From an uncultured Allomuricauda sp. (GTDB lineage Bacteria; Bacteroidota; Bacteroidia; Flavobacteriales; Flavobacteriaceae): DNA of 64,000 nt. Where the stretch lies: positions 558,001 to 622,000 of the forward strand of contig NZ_CANLYK010000001.1 in the NCBI RefSeq assembly GCF_947495325.1. Reading direction: 5' to 3'. The translations under genes and the position numbers were made by a program. Positions 45,068-54,184 of the stretch are shown here, in pieces (position 1 is the stretch's first letter; every line of letters starts with the position of its first letter). Under the pieces are notes generated by a model, which was not told the DNA's origin, did not search any database, and saw only the letters and a list, made by a program, of their open reading frames with translations.

Positions 45068-45862
45068 ATGAATGGACTAACTAGAATAATCCATGCATTA
45101 TCATTTACCGCTTTCACTCTTCTCTTTTTACAAGGCTGTAGCGAAGATGCAAATTCATATAATGGAGAAGTAGAGCTTTCCCAGGCAGAACTTCAAATCA
45201 TTCTGGAAACGGATGACGCTGCTGGTGCCGTAGATAGCGCCTTGGCAGAACTGTTCACTTTGGATGCAACAGCCAGCAAATCTATAGACGTATCAAATGA
45301 ATGCTATTCGGCCGAATACACCCAAACTGGCTACACGGTAACCTTCAACAATTGTGTGCTGAACGGAACTGAAAACATAAATGGTACATTGACGGTAACA
45401 TACAATCTTGAAAACGAAACTTCTGCATTTACAGCGACCTATGTTGACTTTTATGTGGGAACCCTAAAACTTAACGGAACACGAAACTACACTTTGGGTA
45501 GTGCTATTGAACAAGGTACAATCGCTTTCACTGTGGTTAGCAATATGTCCGTTGAGATGGAAGATGAGAGTGTTATTTCAGAAAATGGCACAAAGGTTTT
45601 TTCGTTCACCTTTGGTGAAAATTTGGAGACCAGCATATTCACTCTTTCAGGAACTTGGCAGGTAGAAGCTGATGGAAATACCTACATTGTTGAGACCATT
45701 ACCGATTTAACTGGCAATTTTGATTGTGAGTATTTAATCTCGGGAAGCATGGATGTAAACAAAAACGGTCTTACCATTACAATTGATTTTGGTGATGGAA
45801 CCTGCGATAATGTTGCTACCCTTGTTTTTCCAAACGGAAATACCCAGGAAATAACCTTATAA
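45068..45862 (+). CDS. hypothetical beta-rich lipoprotein
   Basis: 264 aa, lipobox LQGC. The mature part is almost entirely short beta strands with alternating Thr/Asn/Glu (FNNCVLNGTENINGTLTVTYN, GTIAFTVVSNMSVEM), suggesting a beta-sandwich or barrel exposed on the surface. No known family. A box TAACTTTA at 45055-45062 sits only 5 bases before the ATG, which would imply a nearly leaderless transcript if used. Confidence 0.65.
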   Translation: MNGLTRIIHALSFTAFTLLFLQGCSEDANSYNGEVELSQAELQIILETDDAAGAVDSALAELFTLDATASKSIDVSNECYSAEYTQTGYTVTFNNCVLNGTENINGTLTVTYNLENETSAFTATYVDFYVGTLKLNGTRNYTLGSAIEQGTIAFTVVSNMSVEMEDESVISENGTKVFSFTFGENLETSIFTLSGTWQVEADGNTYIVETITDLTGNFDCEYLISGSMDVNKNGLTITIDFGDGTCDNVATLVFPNGNTQEITL

Positions 45863-46195
45863 AGACATACTTCTTAAACCCATTGCGCATTTTGAGTTGA
45901 GTTATTTCAAAAAACCGTCAGTTAGAGTTATTTCCAAAGGAAAAAGTATCGAAAACTAGGTTTTTTGTCATTGAAAATTCTATTCTCGATACTATTTTTC
46001 TAGGTCTTGGCAAGCAAAATCACTCGAATTGACGAATTTTCATCAAAATGCACAGCGGGTTTCTCAAAAATACAAGCACCGGATAATACCGATGCTTTTT
46101 TATTGGATGTAATCCAGCGGAGCCATTTCCCATCATATCCTATATTTGTAATATTGGAGCATTTTTTTACTGATATTAAATTTAGGACAGGTATT
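45863..46195. other. intergenic stretch before the aldehyde dehydrogenase gene
   Basis: 333 bases. From 46007 it is open on the plus strand as an in-frame upstream extension of the dehydrogenase and from 46000 on the minus strand; neither reading resembles a known protein or has a convincing start. I see no repeat or terminator. Confidence 0.35.
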
Positions 46196-47566
46196 ATGAT
46201 AGGAGATTTGGTAAAAAGACAGCGTGAATTCTTTGCTGGACAGAAGACAAAGGATGTTGGATTTCGGAAAAAATACCTAAAGCTGTTACAAAAGGAATTG
46301 GTTTTAAGGGAAGATGACATCTGTGATGCCTTATATGCTGATTTTAAAAAACCAAAGTTTGAAGCGCTTGCCACTGAGACCCAATTGGTTCTTTCTGAAC
46401 TAAGGTATGTATTAAAGAACGTAGCCTTTTGGAGTGAACCAACCAAAACGAGCCCAACATTGGGAAACTTCCCTTCTTCAGACTATATCTATAAAGAGCC
46501 CTATGGAAATGTATTGGTTATTGCCCCGTGGAATTATCCCATTTTATTATCCATACCTCCGCTAATCGGAGCCTTGGCTGCAGGAAACACAGTGCTGCTC
46601 AAACCTTCAGAACTATCTTCGCACACATCACGAATCATAGCGGATATCATTAAAAATATATTTCCACCCGAATATGTAACCGTTGTTGAAGGAGGAGTGG
46701 AAGTTTCACAATCACTTTTGTCAGAGAAATGGGATTATATCTTCTTTACGGGAAGTTCACGAGTGGGTAAAATCATCTATAAAAGTGCTGCCGAAAAACT
46801 TACCCCGGTTACTTTGGAATTAAGTGGTAAAAATCCCTGTATTGTTGATGGGACTGCATCCATTAAGCTTGCCGCAAAGCGAATTGTATGGGGAAAATTT
46901 TTAAATGCAGGACAAACCTGTATTGCTCCCGACTATATTTTGGTCCATGCATCCGTAAAAGAAACCTTGATAAAAGAATTGAAGTATTACATTACCAACT
47001 TTTATGGCGAGGACATACAAAAATCAAAGGATTTTGCCAGAATAGTTACCTCTGACCATTACAATAGCTTAAAAAGTAAGCTGGATAGGCAAAACATTTT
47101 GTTCGGAGGGAATTACGCGGATACAGAACAATTTATAGCACCCACATTGATAGATGAACCAAAGGTGGAAAGCGAACTTATGCAAGGAGAGATTTTTGGG
47201 CCAATACTTCCAATACTATCCTATTCATCCGAAGAGGATATCCATCAACACATATCCCGCTACGGGAAGCCGTTGGCACTTTATGTATTTTCAACAAACA
47301 AGAAATTTCAGAAACGGATGATCAATTCCAATAGTTTTGGAGGAGGTGTCATCAATGATGTTGTTATGCAGATCACCAACAAGAAATTACCATTTGGAGG
47401 GGTAGGGCAGTCAGGAATTGGAGGATACCACGGCAAACACTCCTTTGATTTATTTTCCCATAAAAAAGCAATAATAAAAAAGCCAAATTGGATAGACATT
47501 CCAATTCGATATGCTCCCTATACCATTCCCATAAAATGGGTTAAAAAGCTAAAACATTTGTTTTAG
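46196..47566 (+). CDS. aldehyde dehydrogenase, NAD(P)-dependent
   Basis: 456 aa from ATG 46196 (MIGDLVKRQREFFAGQKT), the normal start for the class 3-type aldehyde dehydrogenases; the 63 residues open upstream have no counterpart in the family. Oxidises fatty or aromatic aldehydes to acids. Visible: APWNYPILL (substrate/NAD entry), FTGSSRVGK (dinucleotide loop), the general base in VTLELSGKNP and the nucleophile in NAGQTCIAPDY. The C-terminal WIDIPIRYAPYTIPIKWVKKLKHLF is a membrane-associating tail as in fatty aldehyde dehydrogenases. Monocistronic. Confidence 0.92.
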   Translation: MIGDLVKRQREFFAGQKTKDVGFRKKYLKLLQKELVLREDDICDALYADFKKPKFEALATETQLVLSELRYVLKNVAFWSEPTKTSPTLGNFPSSDYIYKEPYGNVLVIAPWNYPILLSIPPLIGALAAGNTVLLKPSELSSHTSRIIADIIKNIFPPEYVTVVEGGVEVSQSLLSEKWDYIFFTGSSRVGKIIYKSAAEKLTPVTLELSGKNPCIVDGTASIKLAAKRIVWGKFLNAGQTCIAPDYILVHASVKETLIKELKYYITNFYGEDIQKSKDFARIVTSDHYNSLKSKLDRQNILFGGNYADTEQFIAPTLIDEPKVESELMQGEIFGPILPILSYSSEEDIHQHISRYGKPLALYVFSTNKKFQKRMINSNSFGGGVINDVVMQITNKKLPFGGVGQSGIGGYHGKHSFDLFSHKKAIIKKPNWIDIPIRYAPYTIPIKWVKKLKHLF

Positions 47567-47643
47567 TCATACTGGATCGGTGCAAAACAAAGTGGCATTG
47601 TCCATCTTTGGTTATCTTTAAGTTCATTTTAAAATTTGATACC

Positions 47644-48480
47644 ATGAAAGCCTTTATCACCTTTATGTTGTGTACATTTTTAATTGTCACAACGTCCTGC
47701 AAACAGAAATCTGAAAATAAAAACAATACAGAGCAAAGCAACCAAGAACTGCCGGTAAAAGTAAAAGGGGAGGAGGTTACCTATGCTTCGGACTCTACAA
47801 ATCTAAAGGGCTATATTTCGTTTGATGAAAATAATCAGAAAATACGGCCTGGAATATTGATTGTGCATGAATGGTGGGGGCACAACGATTACGTTAGAAA
47901 ACGTGCGGACATGCTCGCCGAATTAGGGTATACTGCAATGGCTATTGATATGTATGGCGATGGAAAGCAGGCAAACCACCCAGATGATGCCGGAAAATTT
48001 GCCATGAGTGTAATGACCAATTTACCTGAAGCAAAGGCTCGGTTCAATGCAGCTTTGGAACTCTTAAAAAAACAAGAATCCGTGGATGAAGAAAAAATAG
48101 CCGCAATAGGTTATTGTTTTGGAGGTAGTGTTGCGCTTACCATGGCCAACTCCGGTGCCGATTTAGATGCCGTGGCTGCATTTCATAGTGGGGTGCAACT
48201 TCCCGTAATGCCTAATAAGGAGCTTAAGGCGCGGGTTTTGGTATGCAATGGTGCGGATGATCCATTTGTTAGCCCTGAATCCATTGTCGCCTTTAAAACT
48301 GCTATGGATTCAATCCAAGCGAATTACGAATATGTTTCCTATCCAGGAGTAAAACATAGTTTTACAAGTAAAGATGCGGATGTAAATGGTGAAAAATTCC
48401 AATTGCCATTGGTATATGATGCGGATGCGGACAAAAAGTCATGGGAAAGTCTGCAACTACTTCTCAAGGAGACTTTTTAA
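47644..48480 (+). CDS. dienelactone hydrolase family lipoprotein
   Basis: 278 aa from ATG 47644, giving a signal peptide and lipobox (TTSC). DLH fold: ILIVHEWWGHNDYVRKRADMLAELGY (Glu of the active-site network), nucleophile Cys in IGYCFGGSVAL, Asp in NGADDPFVSP and His in GVKHSFTS. The Cys rather than Ser nucleophile is the mark of true dienelactone hydrolases. Envelope-anchored, so the substrate is probably an exogenous lactone or ester. A terminator follows. Confidence 0.9.
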   Translation: MKAFITFMLCTFLIVTTSCKQKSENKNNTEQSNQELPVKVKGEEVTYASDSTNLKGYISFDENNQKIRPGILIVHEWWGHNDYVRKRADMLAELGYTAMAIDMYGDGKQANHPDDAGKFAMSVMTNLPEAKARFNAALELLKKQESVDEEKIAAIGYCFGGSVALTMANSGADLDAVAAFHSGVQLPVMPNKELKARVLVCNGADDPFVSPESIVAFKTAMDSIQANYEYVSYPGVKHSFTSKDADVNGEKFQLPLVYDADADKKSWESLQLLLKETF

Positions 48481-48502
48481 CCACTTAAGAGTTTAGAATA
48501 GT

Positions 48503-48534
48503 AAAAGGGAAAATCTTTAGGAATCTCCCTTTTT
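48503..48534 (+). terminator. terminator after the dienelactone hydrolase gene
   Basis: AAAAGGGA pairs with TCCCTTTT across a 14-base loop that adds a few AT pairs (AATC/GATT), and the right arm ends in a run of five T. Located 22 bases past the stop. Confidence 0.6.
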
Positions 48535-48646
48535 CATCCGACTTTTTATTAATTAAAAGTTAAACCACTGTAAATTAATAGTATTCGTATTATATTTAAG
48601 TGTACTCATGTCGGTTTTGATGTGCAACAATTAAAAAACAGCAACT

Positions 48647-49417
48647 ATGAAAACTAAAAACAACCCTTCAAAATACCGCTTATCCGTATTGATGGATTTG
48701 TCCAACACATCTGAGGCAGTATTGACCAATGCGGTTCAATTGGCCAAGATTATAAATGGGACGGTAGAAGTGTTTTTTGTGAAAACTCCTGTCGATGTAG
48801 TTAAATATGACAACCAACTATCAGCGATGCGAGCTATTAATGAGGATAGGCGTGATTCAAAAGCCAAGGTTACCAAACTAGCGGAAGAAGTTAGTGAAAG
48901 TGAAAATTTTCCTATTTCGGTTCAAATGACCTACGGAAATATAAAAAGTAAGTTGAAAGAGTATGTTGCGGATGCCAAACCGGATATTCTAGTACTTGCA
49001 AAGAAAAAATCGAGATTCATTAAATCTATAAATGATAAGGTTAATGTGTTGATTATGGATGAAGGGCATAATTTTCATTCATTTGAAGATATCTCCCTAG
49101 GGGTATTCGATGACCTAAAAGGAAGTGATTTTGAAATAATCAATGATTTAAAGGGGCAAAGCAGTGCACCGGTACGTATATTCAGCATAAAGGATTCCCA
49201 AATGGAACACAAAGAAAAAGCAGATTTGGAAAACACCGTTTCCTACGTTTTTTCAGAAGGAGCACATGCATTGGATGCAATTGCCTCATATGTGAATCGT
49301 ACGAATACAAAATTACTTTGCATTCCCAAAACTTCAAAAGGCGAATTAAGTTTTCAAGGTGGTAATGCCAAGCAGGTGATACGAAAACTAAATGTTCCTG
49401 TATTGATCATGTCATAA
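48647..49417 (+). CDS. universal stress protein-like protein
   Basis: 256 aa, two UspA-like halves. The first opens YRLSVLMDLSNTSEAVLTNAVQLAKIINGTVEVFFVKTP and has PDILVLAKKKSRF; the second ends RNTNTKLLCIPKTSKGELSFQGGNAKQVIRKLNVPVLIMS-like, the usual C-terminal strand. The ATP loop GxxGxxxxG is weak, so it may not bind ATP. Cytoplasmic. It is the last ordinary gene before the repeat-rich region. Confidence 0.82.
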   Translation: MKTKNNPSKYRLSVLMDLSNTSEAVLTNAVQLAKIINGTVEVFFVKTPVDVVKYDNQLSAMRAINEDRRDSKAKVTKLAEEVSESENFPISVQMTYGNIKSKLKEYVADAKPDILVLAKKKSRFIKSINDKVNVLIMDEGHNFHSFEDISLGVFDDLKGSDFEIINDLKGQSSAPVRIFSIKDSQMEHKEKADLENTVSYVFSEGAHALDAIASYVNRTNTKLLCIPKTSKGELSFQGGNAKQVIRKLNVPVLIMS

Positions 49418-49455
49418 TAGAGAATCACAAATGGGGGACGTTTGATTCTTATAAA

Positions 49456-49953
49456 TTCTATTTTACATAATATAAATTATAGTACAAATGTATTGTTTTG
49501 TTTTTTTAGCTGTTTATCCATTTGTAAGCTATAATTCTATTATGTAAAATGTCCCTCAACATTTCGTCATTTATGAGAATTATGAACAGGGTCATGAAAC
49601 ATTCCCTAGCGGTCGGCTACGCCGCATCTTTTCATTTGTATCTATAATCAGTCGCTATGTAAAATAGCCGCTCGGCCAACAGCACATTGCTTTCATAAAA
49701 AGTAAATGCCCAAGCATTTATTTTTATACGCAATTCTCAGCCACTTGGCCAGCGCCATTAAAAGCTCAGCTTTTCGTCTTTATTGCAACCTTTGGTTTAA
49801 TTCAAAATTTGGAAAAGAAAAATTTCAGGAACTTTTCGTCAGCTTGCCGCAAAAGCTAAAATTTTCTCTGCGAGCAAAATTCTTAGCACTTGCTAACATC
49901 CTCCTCGGATTCAACAATTTTCTTCGACGCTTAAAATATTATGTAAAATAGAA
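49456..49953. mobile_element. MITE-like element with 18-bp terminal inverted repeats
   Basis: The ends TTCTATTTTACATAATAT (49456-49473) and ATATTATGTAAAATAGAA (49936-49953) are perfect inverted repeats over 18 bp. The 12-mer TATGTAAAATAG also recurs inside at 49657-49668 and, in truncated form, at 49541-49550 next to CTATAATTC, which is the inverted partner of the left subterminal sequence. The 498-bp element encodes no convincing protein. No clear target-site duplication was found. Best explained as a non-autonomous transposon derivative or a compound of smaller palindromic elements. Confidence 0.55.
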
Positions 49954-49984
49954 ATGATGTTTGGTTGTTGTCTCCCTTTCTTTT

Positions 49985-50170
49985 TTCTTGATAAAAAAGA
50001 AACAAAAAATCAAGAAGAAAATATGCTTCCGCGCTCCCTTTGTGTCTAATAGCCATGCTATTTGGGCGCTAAGCGCCCCACACAAAGTCCAGGACAATGG
50101 CTCTTTGTGCCAAGCCACAAATTCACACCCTCGCCGGCCCGCATTTTCTTCAGGCTTAGCTTAGCAAAAA
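49985..50170. repeat. GC-rich structured intergenic element
   Basis: Base composition rises sharply against the neighbours. Three hairpins are visible: TTCTTGAT/ATCAAGAA near 49985-50015, AATAGC-CAT-GCTATT (50048-50062), and GGGCGCT-A-AGCGCCC (50064-50078). The last two are enclosed by an outer 8-bp stem CTTTGTGT (50038-50045)/ACACAAAG (50080-50087). The same ACACAAAG can instead pair with CTTTGTG at 50103-50109. The layout looks like a dispersed palindromic element or a structured RNA downstream of the convergent TPR gene. Confidence 0.5.
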
Positions 50171-50183
50171 TTTGTTGCCAACA

Positions 50184-51728
50184 TTAATTATTAGTTTTTT
50201 CGGCAATTAAATTTTCTATATCACCAATTATCCGCTTGACAGTATTAATACTGGTGTTCTCCTTTAACTCTATAATTTTTTGTTTGAAATCCTCATCCAA
50301 GTGATTACCAGCGATTATTTCTTCTCTAATATAATTTACCAAAGCTATGCTCGCAAGATCTTTTTGGCCAGCCTCGGATGCCATTTCTATAGCTTGTTGA
50401 TATAAATCTCTTCCTATATCTTGATAACCCTTTCTAAAATGGTACAGACCTTTAGTAGCAGTGAAACAAATCTTGTGATGTAAACTGTTATCAGAATATT
50501 GTTCCCTATATCTATTCATAAAATGTTCAGCCTCTTCCAACCTATTAATTAAGCAAGACGAATAAATAATATTATTCAACATTGAGTGGTCGTTCGGATG
50601 TGAGGTTAACCCAGCTCTATAAAGTGAGATTGCCTCATCGTGATTGTTTAAATTATTTGAAGCTATTTCACTTCCAAATAATATTGCTCCTCTTGAGAAT
50701 GGCATATCTAAAAACCATTGCTTGGAATAATTAACAGCATCTTCCCATCTCCCGTGCTCGGATGCGTCTCTAGCTTTAGCTTCAAAATCGTTTTGAATTT
50801 TAAAATTATCAGGATTTACCGATATCAAATTTCTTTCTCGGTGTGATATCCATTCTGCCTGGGCTAATGCATTATCATTAGGACTTATTAGTGAATCGTT
50901 AAAAAGTTTCCTACTTTTTTTTAGACTTGATTGAATCTCAACGGTTCCCAAAGAGCTGTTCAATTCTGCGATGTTAAAAGGGTGAAAATCAGAAGACTTA
51001 ACCATGTTTAACCCAGATTTCATAAATCTTGAATACCTATCCCTCATGCTTGCAAGACTTATTTCAGTAGCCATAACCCATGGATCATATCGAGTAACAA
51101 GTGATTTGCGAATTATGTCATGCACAAAAGGAACCTTATCAATATGTGCAAAAAATCTTGCCATGGCCCTAAGAACAAACCTATTATCTGGACTTAGATA
51201 ATATGCGTTTAAAATAGCTCGTTCAGCTTGTTCATTTTGACCAATGATTGAGTAATATCTAGCAATTTCTACCCATAAAATTGGATTTTTCGGATTAGTT
51301 CGCAGGCTACTTTTAAGGTTACTAATCCTTTGATAAACAAAGTATAGATTTGACCTCTCTTGAAAAGATTCTAATTCTGTTGCATCAAGCTTAGTTCCGT
51401 CATCTTTGCCTTTTTCAATTATAGATTTAGCAGCATCGATTAACTCCTTATTACACAGTTCTTTATTTGCAATAATGAATTTTGCCGCTTCCTTGACATT
51501 ACCATCATTTTGCTTGTTACAAACTATAGCTACCCCTATTAAATCGGCAGCCATTCCAATAGTTTTGTGTTCTACCCATCCATCTACAATATCCTCAATT
51601 TCTGGTTTGAAATTTTTATTTATTTCAATCTTTTGAGTACCATTTAATTCTCCGATTTTTGAAGTGTTTGAAAAACTTCTCCAATTCGGGATAACGAGCC
51701 TATTTTTTTCTTCAAAGAAAAATGCCAT
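50184..51728 (-). CDS. TPR-repeat protein coupled to a protein kinase
   Basis: 514 aa, no signal peptide. An N-terminal domain of about 140 residues is unknown (KNRLVIPNWRSFSNTSKIGELNG; VDGWVEHKTIGMAADLIGVAIVC). Tetratricopeptide-like repeats follow: PILWVEIARYYSIIGQNEQAERAILNAYYLSPDN (about 145-180), then RWEDAVNYSKQWFLDMP, HDEAISLYRAGLTSHPND and further helices to about 470. Its ATG shares one base with the kinase stop (TAATG), so translation is coupled and the two products probably form a complex. TPR partners commonly present substrates to kinases. AT content and unusual sequence suggest acquired DNA. Confidence 0.75.
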   Translation of the reverse strand: MAFFFEEKNRLVIPNWRSFSNTSKIGELNGTQKIEINKNFKPEIEDIVDGWVEHKTIGMAADLIGVAIVCNKQNDGNVKEAAKFIIANKELCNKELIDAAKSIIEKGKDDGTKLDATELESFQERSNLYFVYQRISNLKSSLRTNPKNPILWVEIARYYSIIGQNEQAERAILNAYYLSPDNRFVLRAMARFFAHIDKVPFVHDIIRKSLVTRYDPWVMATEISLASMRDRYSRFMKSGLNMVKSSDFHPFNIAELNSSLGTVEIQSSLKKSRKLFNDSLISPNDNALAQAEWISHRERNLISVNPDNFKIQNDFEAKARDASEHGRWEDAVNYSKQWFLDMPFSRGAILFGSEIASNNLNNHDEAISLYRAGLTSHPNDHSMLNNIIYSSCLINRLEEAEHFMNRYREQYSDNSLHHKICFTATKGLYHFRKGYQDIGRDLYQQAIEMASEAGQKDLASIALVNYIREEIIAGNHLDEDFKQKIIELKENTSINTVKRIIGDIENLIAEKTNN

Positions 51729-52795
51729 TATTTTCTTATTTTCATTTCTGCCTTACTCGCAAGTAGGTTGAAAATTGCAACAAACCTCTCCATGTTGTAA
51801 ATATTTCTTCTACTACCAGCATTTTTAAAATGACCTCTGTTTTTTGGGTCAGGTTGACAAAGCATTCTTATAGATTCAATTAATTTTTCTTTGTCTTCAT
51901 AATCATCTAATACATCATTAACTCTTTCCAGCACTTCATCATATGCTTCAATCCAATATGGTAAAGCTTCATCAAATTTCAAGGTTAATAGATTGTTTTT
52001 TGCAAACGCTACCCTGACTAAAAGAGCAGTCATGCTTTGCCCCGTAATATAGAAGCATGCCATGCTCCCTAGCAGATAACAATCAATTGCAAATACCTTG
52101 TCTTGCCATTCTGGTAATACATACATGTGAAAAACCTCTGGAGGGGCATATCTTGCATCACCAGCAAAATTTCTATGTGAATGAGGACCTATAATGGAAT
52201 CGCTTAACGCTCGACCCAAATCGCCAATCTTGGAAACTTCTTTATTAAAAACAAATACGTTTGAAGGTTTTAAATCTTGATGAGAAATTTTAAGACTATG
52301 TAATTGCCTTATTCCGACAGCAATATTGTGTAATGATCTTAACTTCCAAGCAAAATCTATTTTGTCTGAAAAATTTATAAAATTTCGTACATCATCATCG
52401 GCCTTTTCAAAAACTAAATAGTTAACATTATTAATTATGTAACCAGTCATATTTTCGGAGCCGGCATCTAATAGTCTTGATACTTTTGATAAATTTTGGT
52501 TTCCGCACTTTTCTAAAATCGTCTTTTCAAAATTAAAAGTGTTTAAAGTGTCAGCCATTGCTTTGGTAAAGTCAATGTCATCATCATTTAAAAAAGACAG
52601 TACATTGATCGCCTTTAAAAAACCTTCTTCACCATTTTTAGTTGCCAAATAGCACACTGAGAAGCCACCTCCTGATGAGCCAGGTTTAGGTTCAACCCTT
52701 TTAGTAACAGTCCAACCTGTTTTGAGTTCTTTTCCAGTTAAATCGTGAACTGCGCTTATTTGATCTTCGGGAAGGCTCTTTATATCTATTGGCAT
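51728..52795 (-). CDS. eukaryotic-type Ser/Thr protein kinase
   Basis: 355 aa, cytoplasmic, no membrane segment or PASTA repeats. Kinase motifs in order: Gly-rich loop PGSSGGGFSVCYLA (38-51), ATP-binding Lys61 in GFLKAI, catalytic loop SHQDLKPSNVFVF (Asp174, Lys176, Asn179), metal-binding DLG (Asp192) in KIGDLGRALS, and the activation-segment end YAPPE (216-220). HQD and DLG replace the common HRD and DFG but keep every catalytic residue, so it should be active. The region after 230 is the helical C-lobe. First gene of the kinase-TPR pair. No phosphatase gene is adjacent. Confidence 0.85.
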   Translation of the reverse strand: MPIDIKSLPEDQISAVHDLTGKELKTGWTVTKRVEPKPGSSGGGFSVCYLATKNGEEGFLKAINVLSFLNDDDIDFTKAMADTLNTFNFEKTILEKCGNQNLSKVSRLLDAGSENMTGYIINNVNYLVFEKADDDVRNFINFSDKIDFAWKLRSLHNIAVGIRQLHSLKISHQDLKPSNVFVFNKEVSKIGDLGRALSDSIIGPHSHRNFAGDARYAPPEVFHMYVLPEWQDKVFAIDCYLLGSMACFYITGQSMTALLVRVAFAKNNLLTLKFDEALPYWIEAYDEVLERVNDVLDDYEDKEKLIESIRMLCQPDPKNRGHFKNAGSRRNIYNMERFVAIFNLLASKAEMKIRK

Positions 52796-53103
52796 CGTTT
52801 AGATTTTATAGTTGAACTATTTAAGATCAATATTTATGCCGTATAATCAAATATTGAACTACAACTATAAATATGACAATTGTACTAATATTAACAGTAA
52901 AATTATGACAAAAAGTCACTTTTAATTCCAACACATACACATTCCCTTCCACTCCTGCCTCGGTTCGTGCATAAAGTGTTCCATTACCTTTTTTGAAAGA
53001 AGCCTTTTAAAGAAATTTTTCAGGAATTTAATGTTAAACTTTCGCTTTTACCAAAACTCAAGTTACATAACGCTGCACATTTTAATGGAAAGTTGGCCAT
53101 TCT
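52796..53103. repeat. intergenic spacer with hairpin repeat, copy A
   Basis: The repeat covers roughly 52945-53085. Its core, 53036-53073, contains AACTTTCGCTTTT-ACC-AAAACTCAAGTT, an imperfect hairpin with loop ACC, followed by ACATAACGC. About 80 bases upstream share blocks (TTCCATTACCTTTT, AAATTTTTCAGGAA) with copy B at 55.8 kb. The remainder, 52796-52945, is AT-rich and should include the kinase promoter; nothing clear was seen. Confidence 0.6.
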
Positions 53104-54099
53104 TCAAATTTTAAACAAATCATAACCAATACCCGCACCGAGCCACAATCGATTACCATAGTTCCAATCATCTCCAAGCTCACCAATGGCCATATCCCAT
53201 CCCATAAAGAAACCAACCGCAATTTTGTTCCTGCTATATAAGATTCCAAATCCTCTTGAAAACAATCCAATGGTTTCTTTCTCATCCATTCCCAACTGTG
53301 CTGCTGTGGCATTTGAATTGTTGACCGTAACTTCTTCTGTTGCTGGGCCTACAAATCCACCGAATGAAACCTTATTGACAATAGTTCTATTCCCAATCTT
53401 TTTTCTATGATTGAACTTTGTCCACCCTAAAGAATAGCCTAGATATATTCCAGCATTGAAAGATGTCGAAAATACATTGTCAATAGCATCATTTTCACTA
53501 TCTTTTGGCCTATACTTAAAAGGTATGGTTAATGCTGTGGCCGTCCATTCCCTTGAACCTAGCTTTATTGTTTGACCATCTTTTAATTGGTAGTATGCCG
53601 TTTTTTCGGCATCTTCATAGGATGCATCCGTTTCTTTAGGAAAATTCCAAAGGTTGACATATACCTTTTCTTTTTCGAAAAGCACATTTCCTTTGTATAC
53701 CTGACAAGGATTCAATTTAAAGTAGCCTGGCACTTCCTTCCCTTTGTGGTATATGGTTTTAAGGAATTCAGGATTAATGACTTGCTCCTTTTTAGCAATA
53801 ATTTCCCCACCCTCTGAATCATAGAAGGTTGTATTAGTAAGTAACCCTTCTTTCAGCTTTTTTATCTTCTCTTCAATTGCCTTTCGTTCTTTAGATTCTT
53901 CATTTAGATCCATGTACTTTATGTATTTATCCTGCATAAGTACTACATCCAAATTCTTCGAGGTGATTTTACCATCCACCTTTTGCAATTTCGCTTTGAA
54001 ATTATATTTCGCCCTGATACGATGATGCTTTTTGAAAGCTTCCTGTGAAAATCCTGAAATACAGAACAGGGTTGCTAACAAGAAAAATAACTTTCTCAT
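53104..54099 (-). CDS. exported protein of probable outer-membrane beta-barrel type
   Basis: 331 aa with a signal peptide ending in GFSQ. The middle contains a Lys/Glu-rich helix (EESKERKAIEEKIKKLKEG). The C-terminal ~140 residues alternate hydrophobic and small residues with many aromatics and Gly (SFNAGIYLGYSLGWTKFNH, GIGYDLFKI at the end), as in outer membrane barrels. Function unknown. It lies 85 bases after the radical SAM gene on the same strand, so it could be part of that locus, for example in export, but the gap leaves this open. Confidence 0.65.
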   Translation of the reverse strand: MRKLFFLLATLFCISGFSQEAFKKHHRIRAKYNFKAKLQKVDGKITSKNLDVVLMQDKYIKYMDLNEESKERKAIEEKIKKLKEGLLTNTTFYDSEGGEIIAKKEQVINPEFLKTIYHKGKEVPGYFKLNPCQVYKGNVLFEKEKVYVNLWNFPKETDASYEDAEKTAYYQLKDGQTIKLGSREWTATALTIPFKYRPKDSENDAIDNVFSTSFNAGIYLGYSLGWTKFNHRKKIGNRTIVNKVSFGGFVGPATEEVTVNNSNATAAQLGMDEKETIGLFSRGFGILYSRNKIAVGFFMGWDMAIGELGDDWNYGNRLWLGAGIGYDLFKI

Positions 54100-54184
54100 T
54101 TAAGTTGGTTTGTGATCATTAGTTAATATGAATAAAACGGAAATTGAAGAAGTACTCTCATTTTACAATTGTATCTAACAATCG

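Noticed and set aside
46007..46195. 63-residue N-terminal extension of the aldehyde dehydrogenase
   Set aside because: Family members begin at the Met encoded at 46196, and the extension has neither a signal peptide nor a known domain.
46000..46446. Minus-strand frame of 148 codons over the dehydrogenase start
   Set aside because: Most of it is antisense to conserved dehydrogenase coding sequence; the remaining tail alone is not identifiable.
49706..49951. An 81-codon plus-strand frame
   Set aside because: It lies inside the MITE-like element and ends in its terminal inverted repeat; composition is not protein-like.
49961..50164. A 67-codon plus-strand frame rich in Lys and Phe
   Set aside because: It runs through the hairpins of the structured intergenic element, has no family resemblance, and is the kind of frame that dispersed repeats produce.
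53036..53073. Hairpin repeats considered as integron attC sites
   Set aside because: They lack the paired R-box/L-box layout, the genes between them face the same way without the cassette pattern, and no integrase gene is present.
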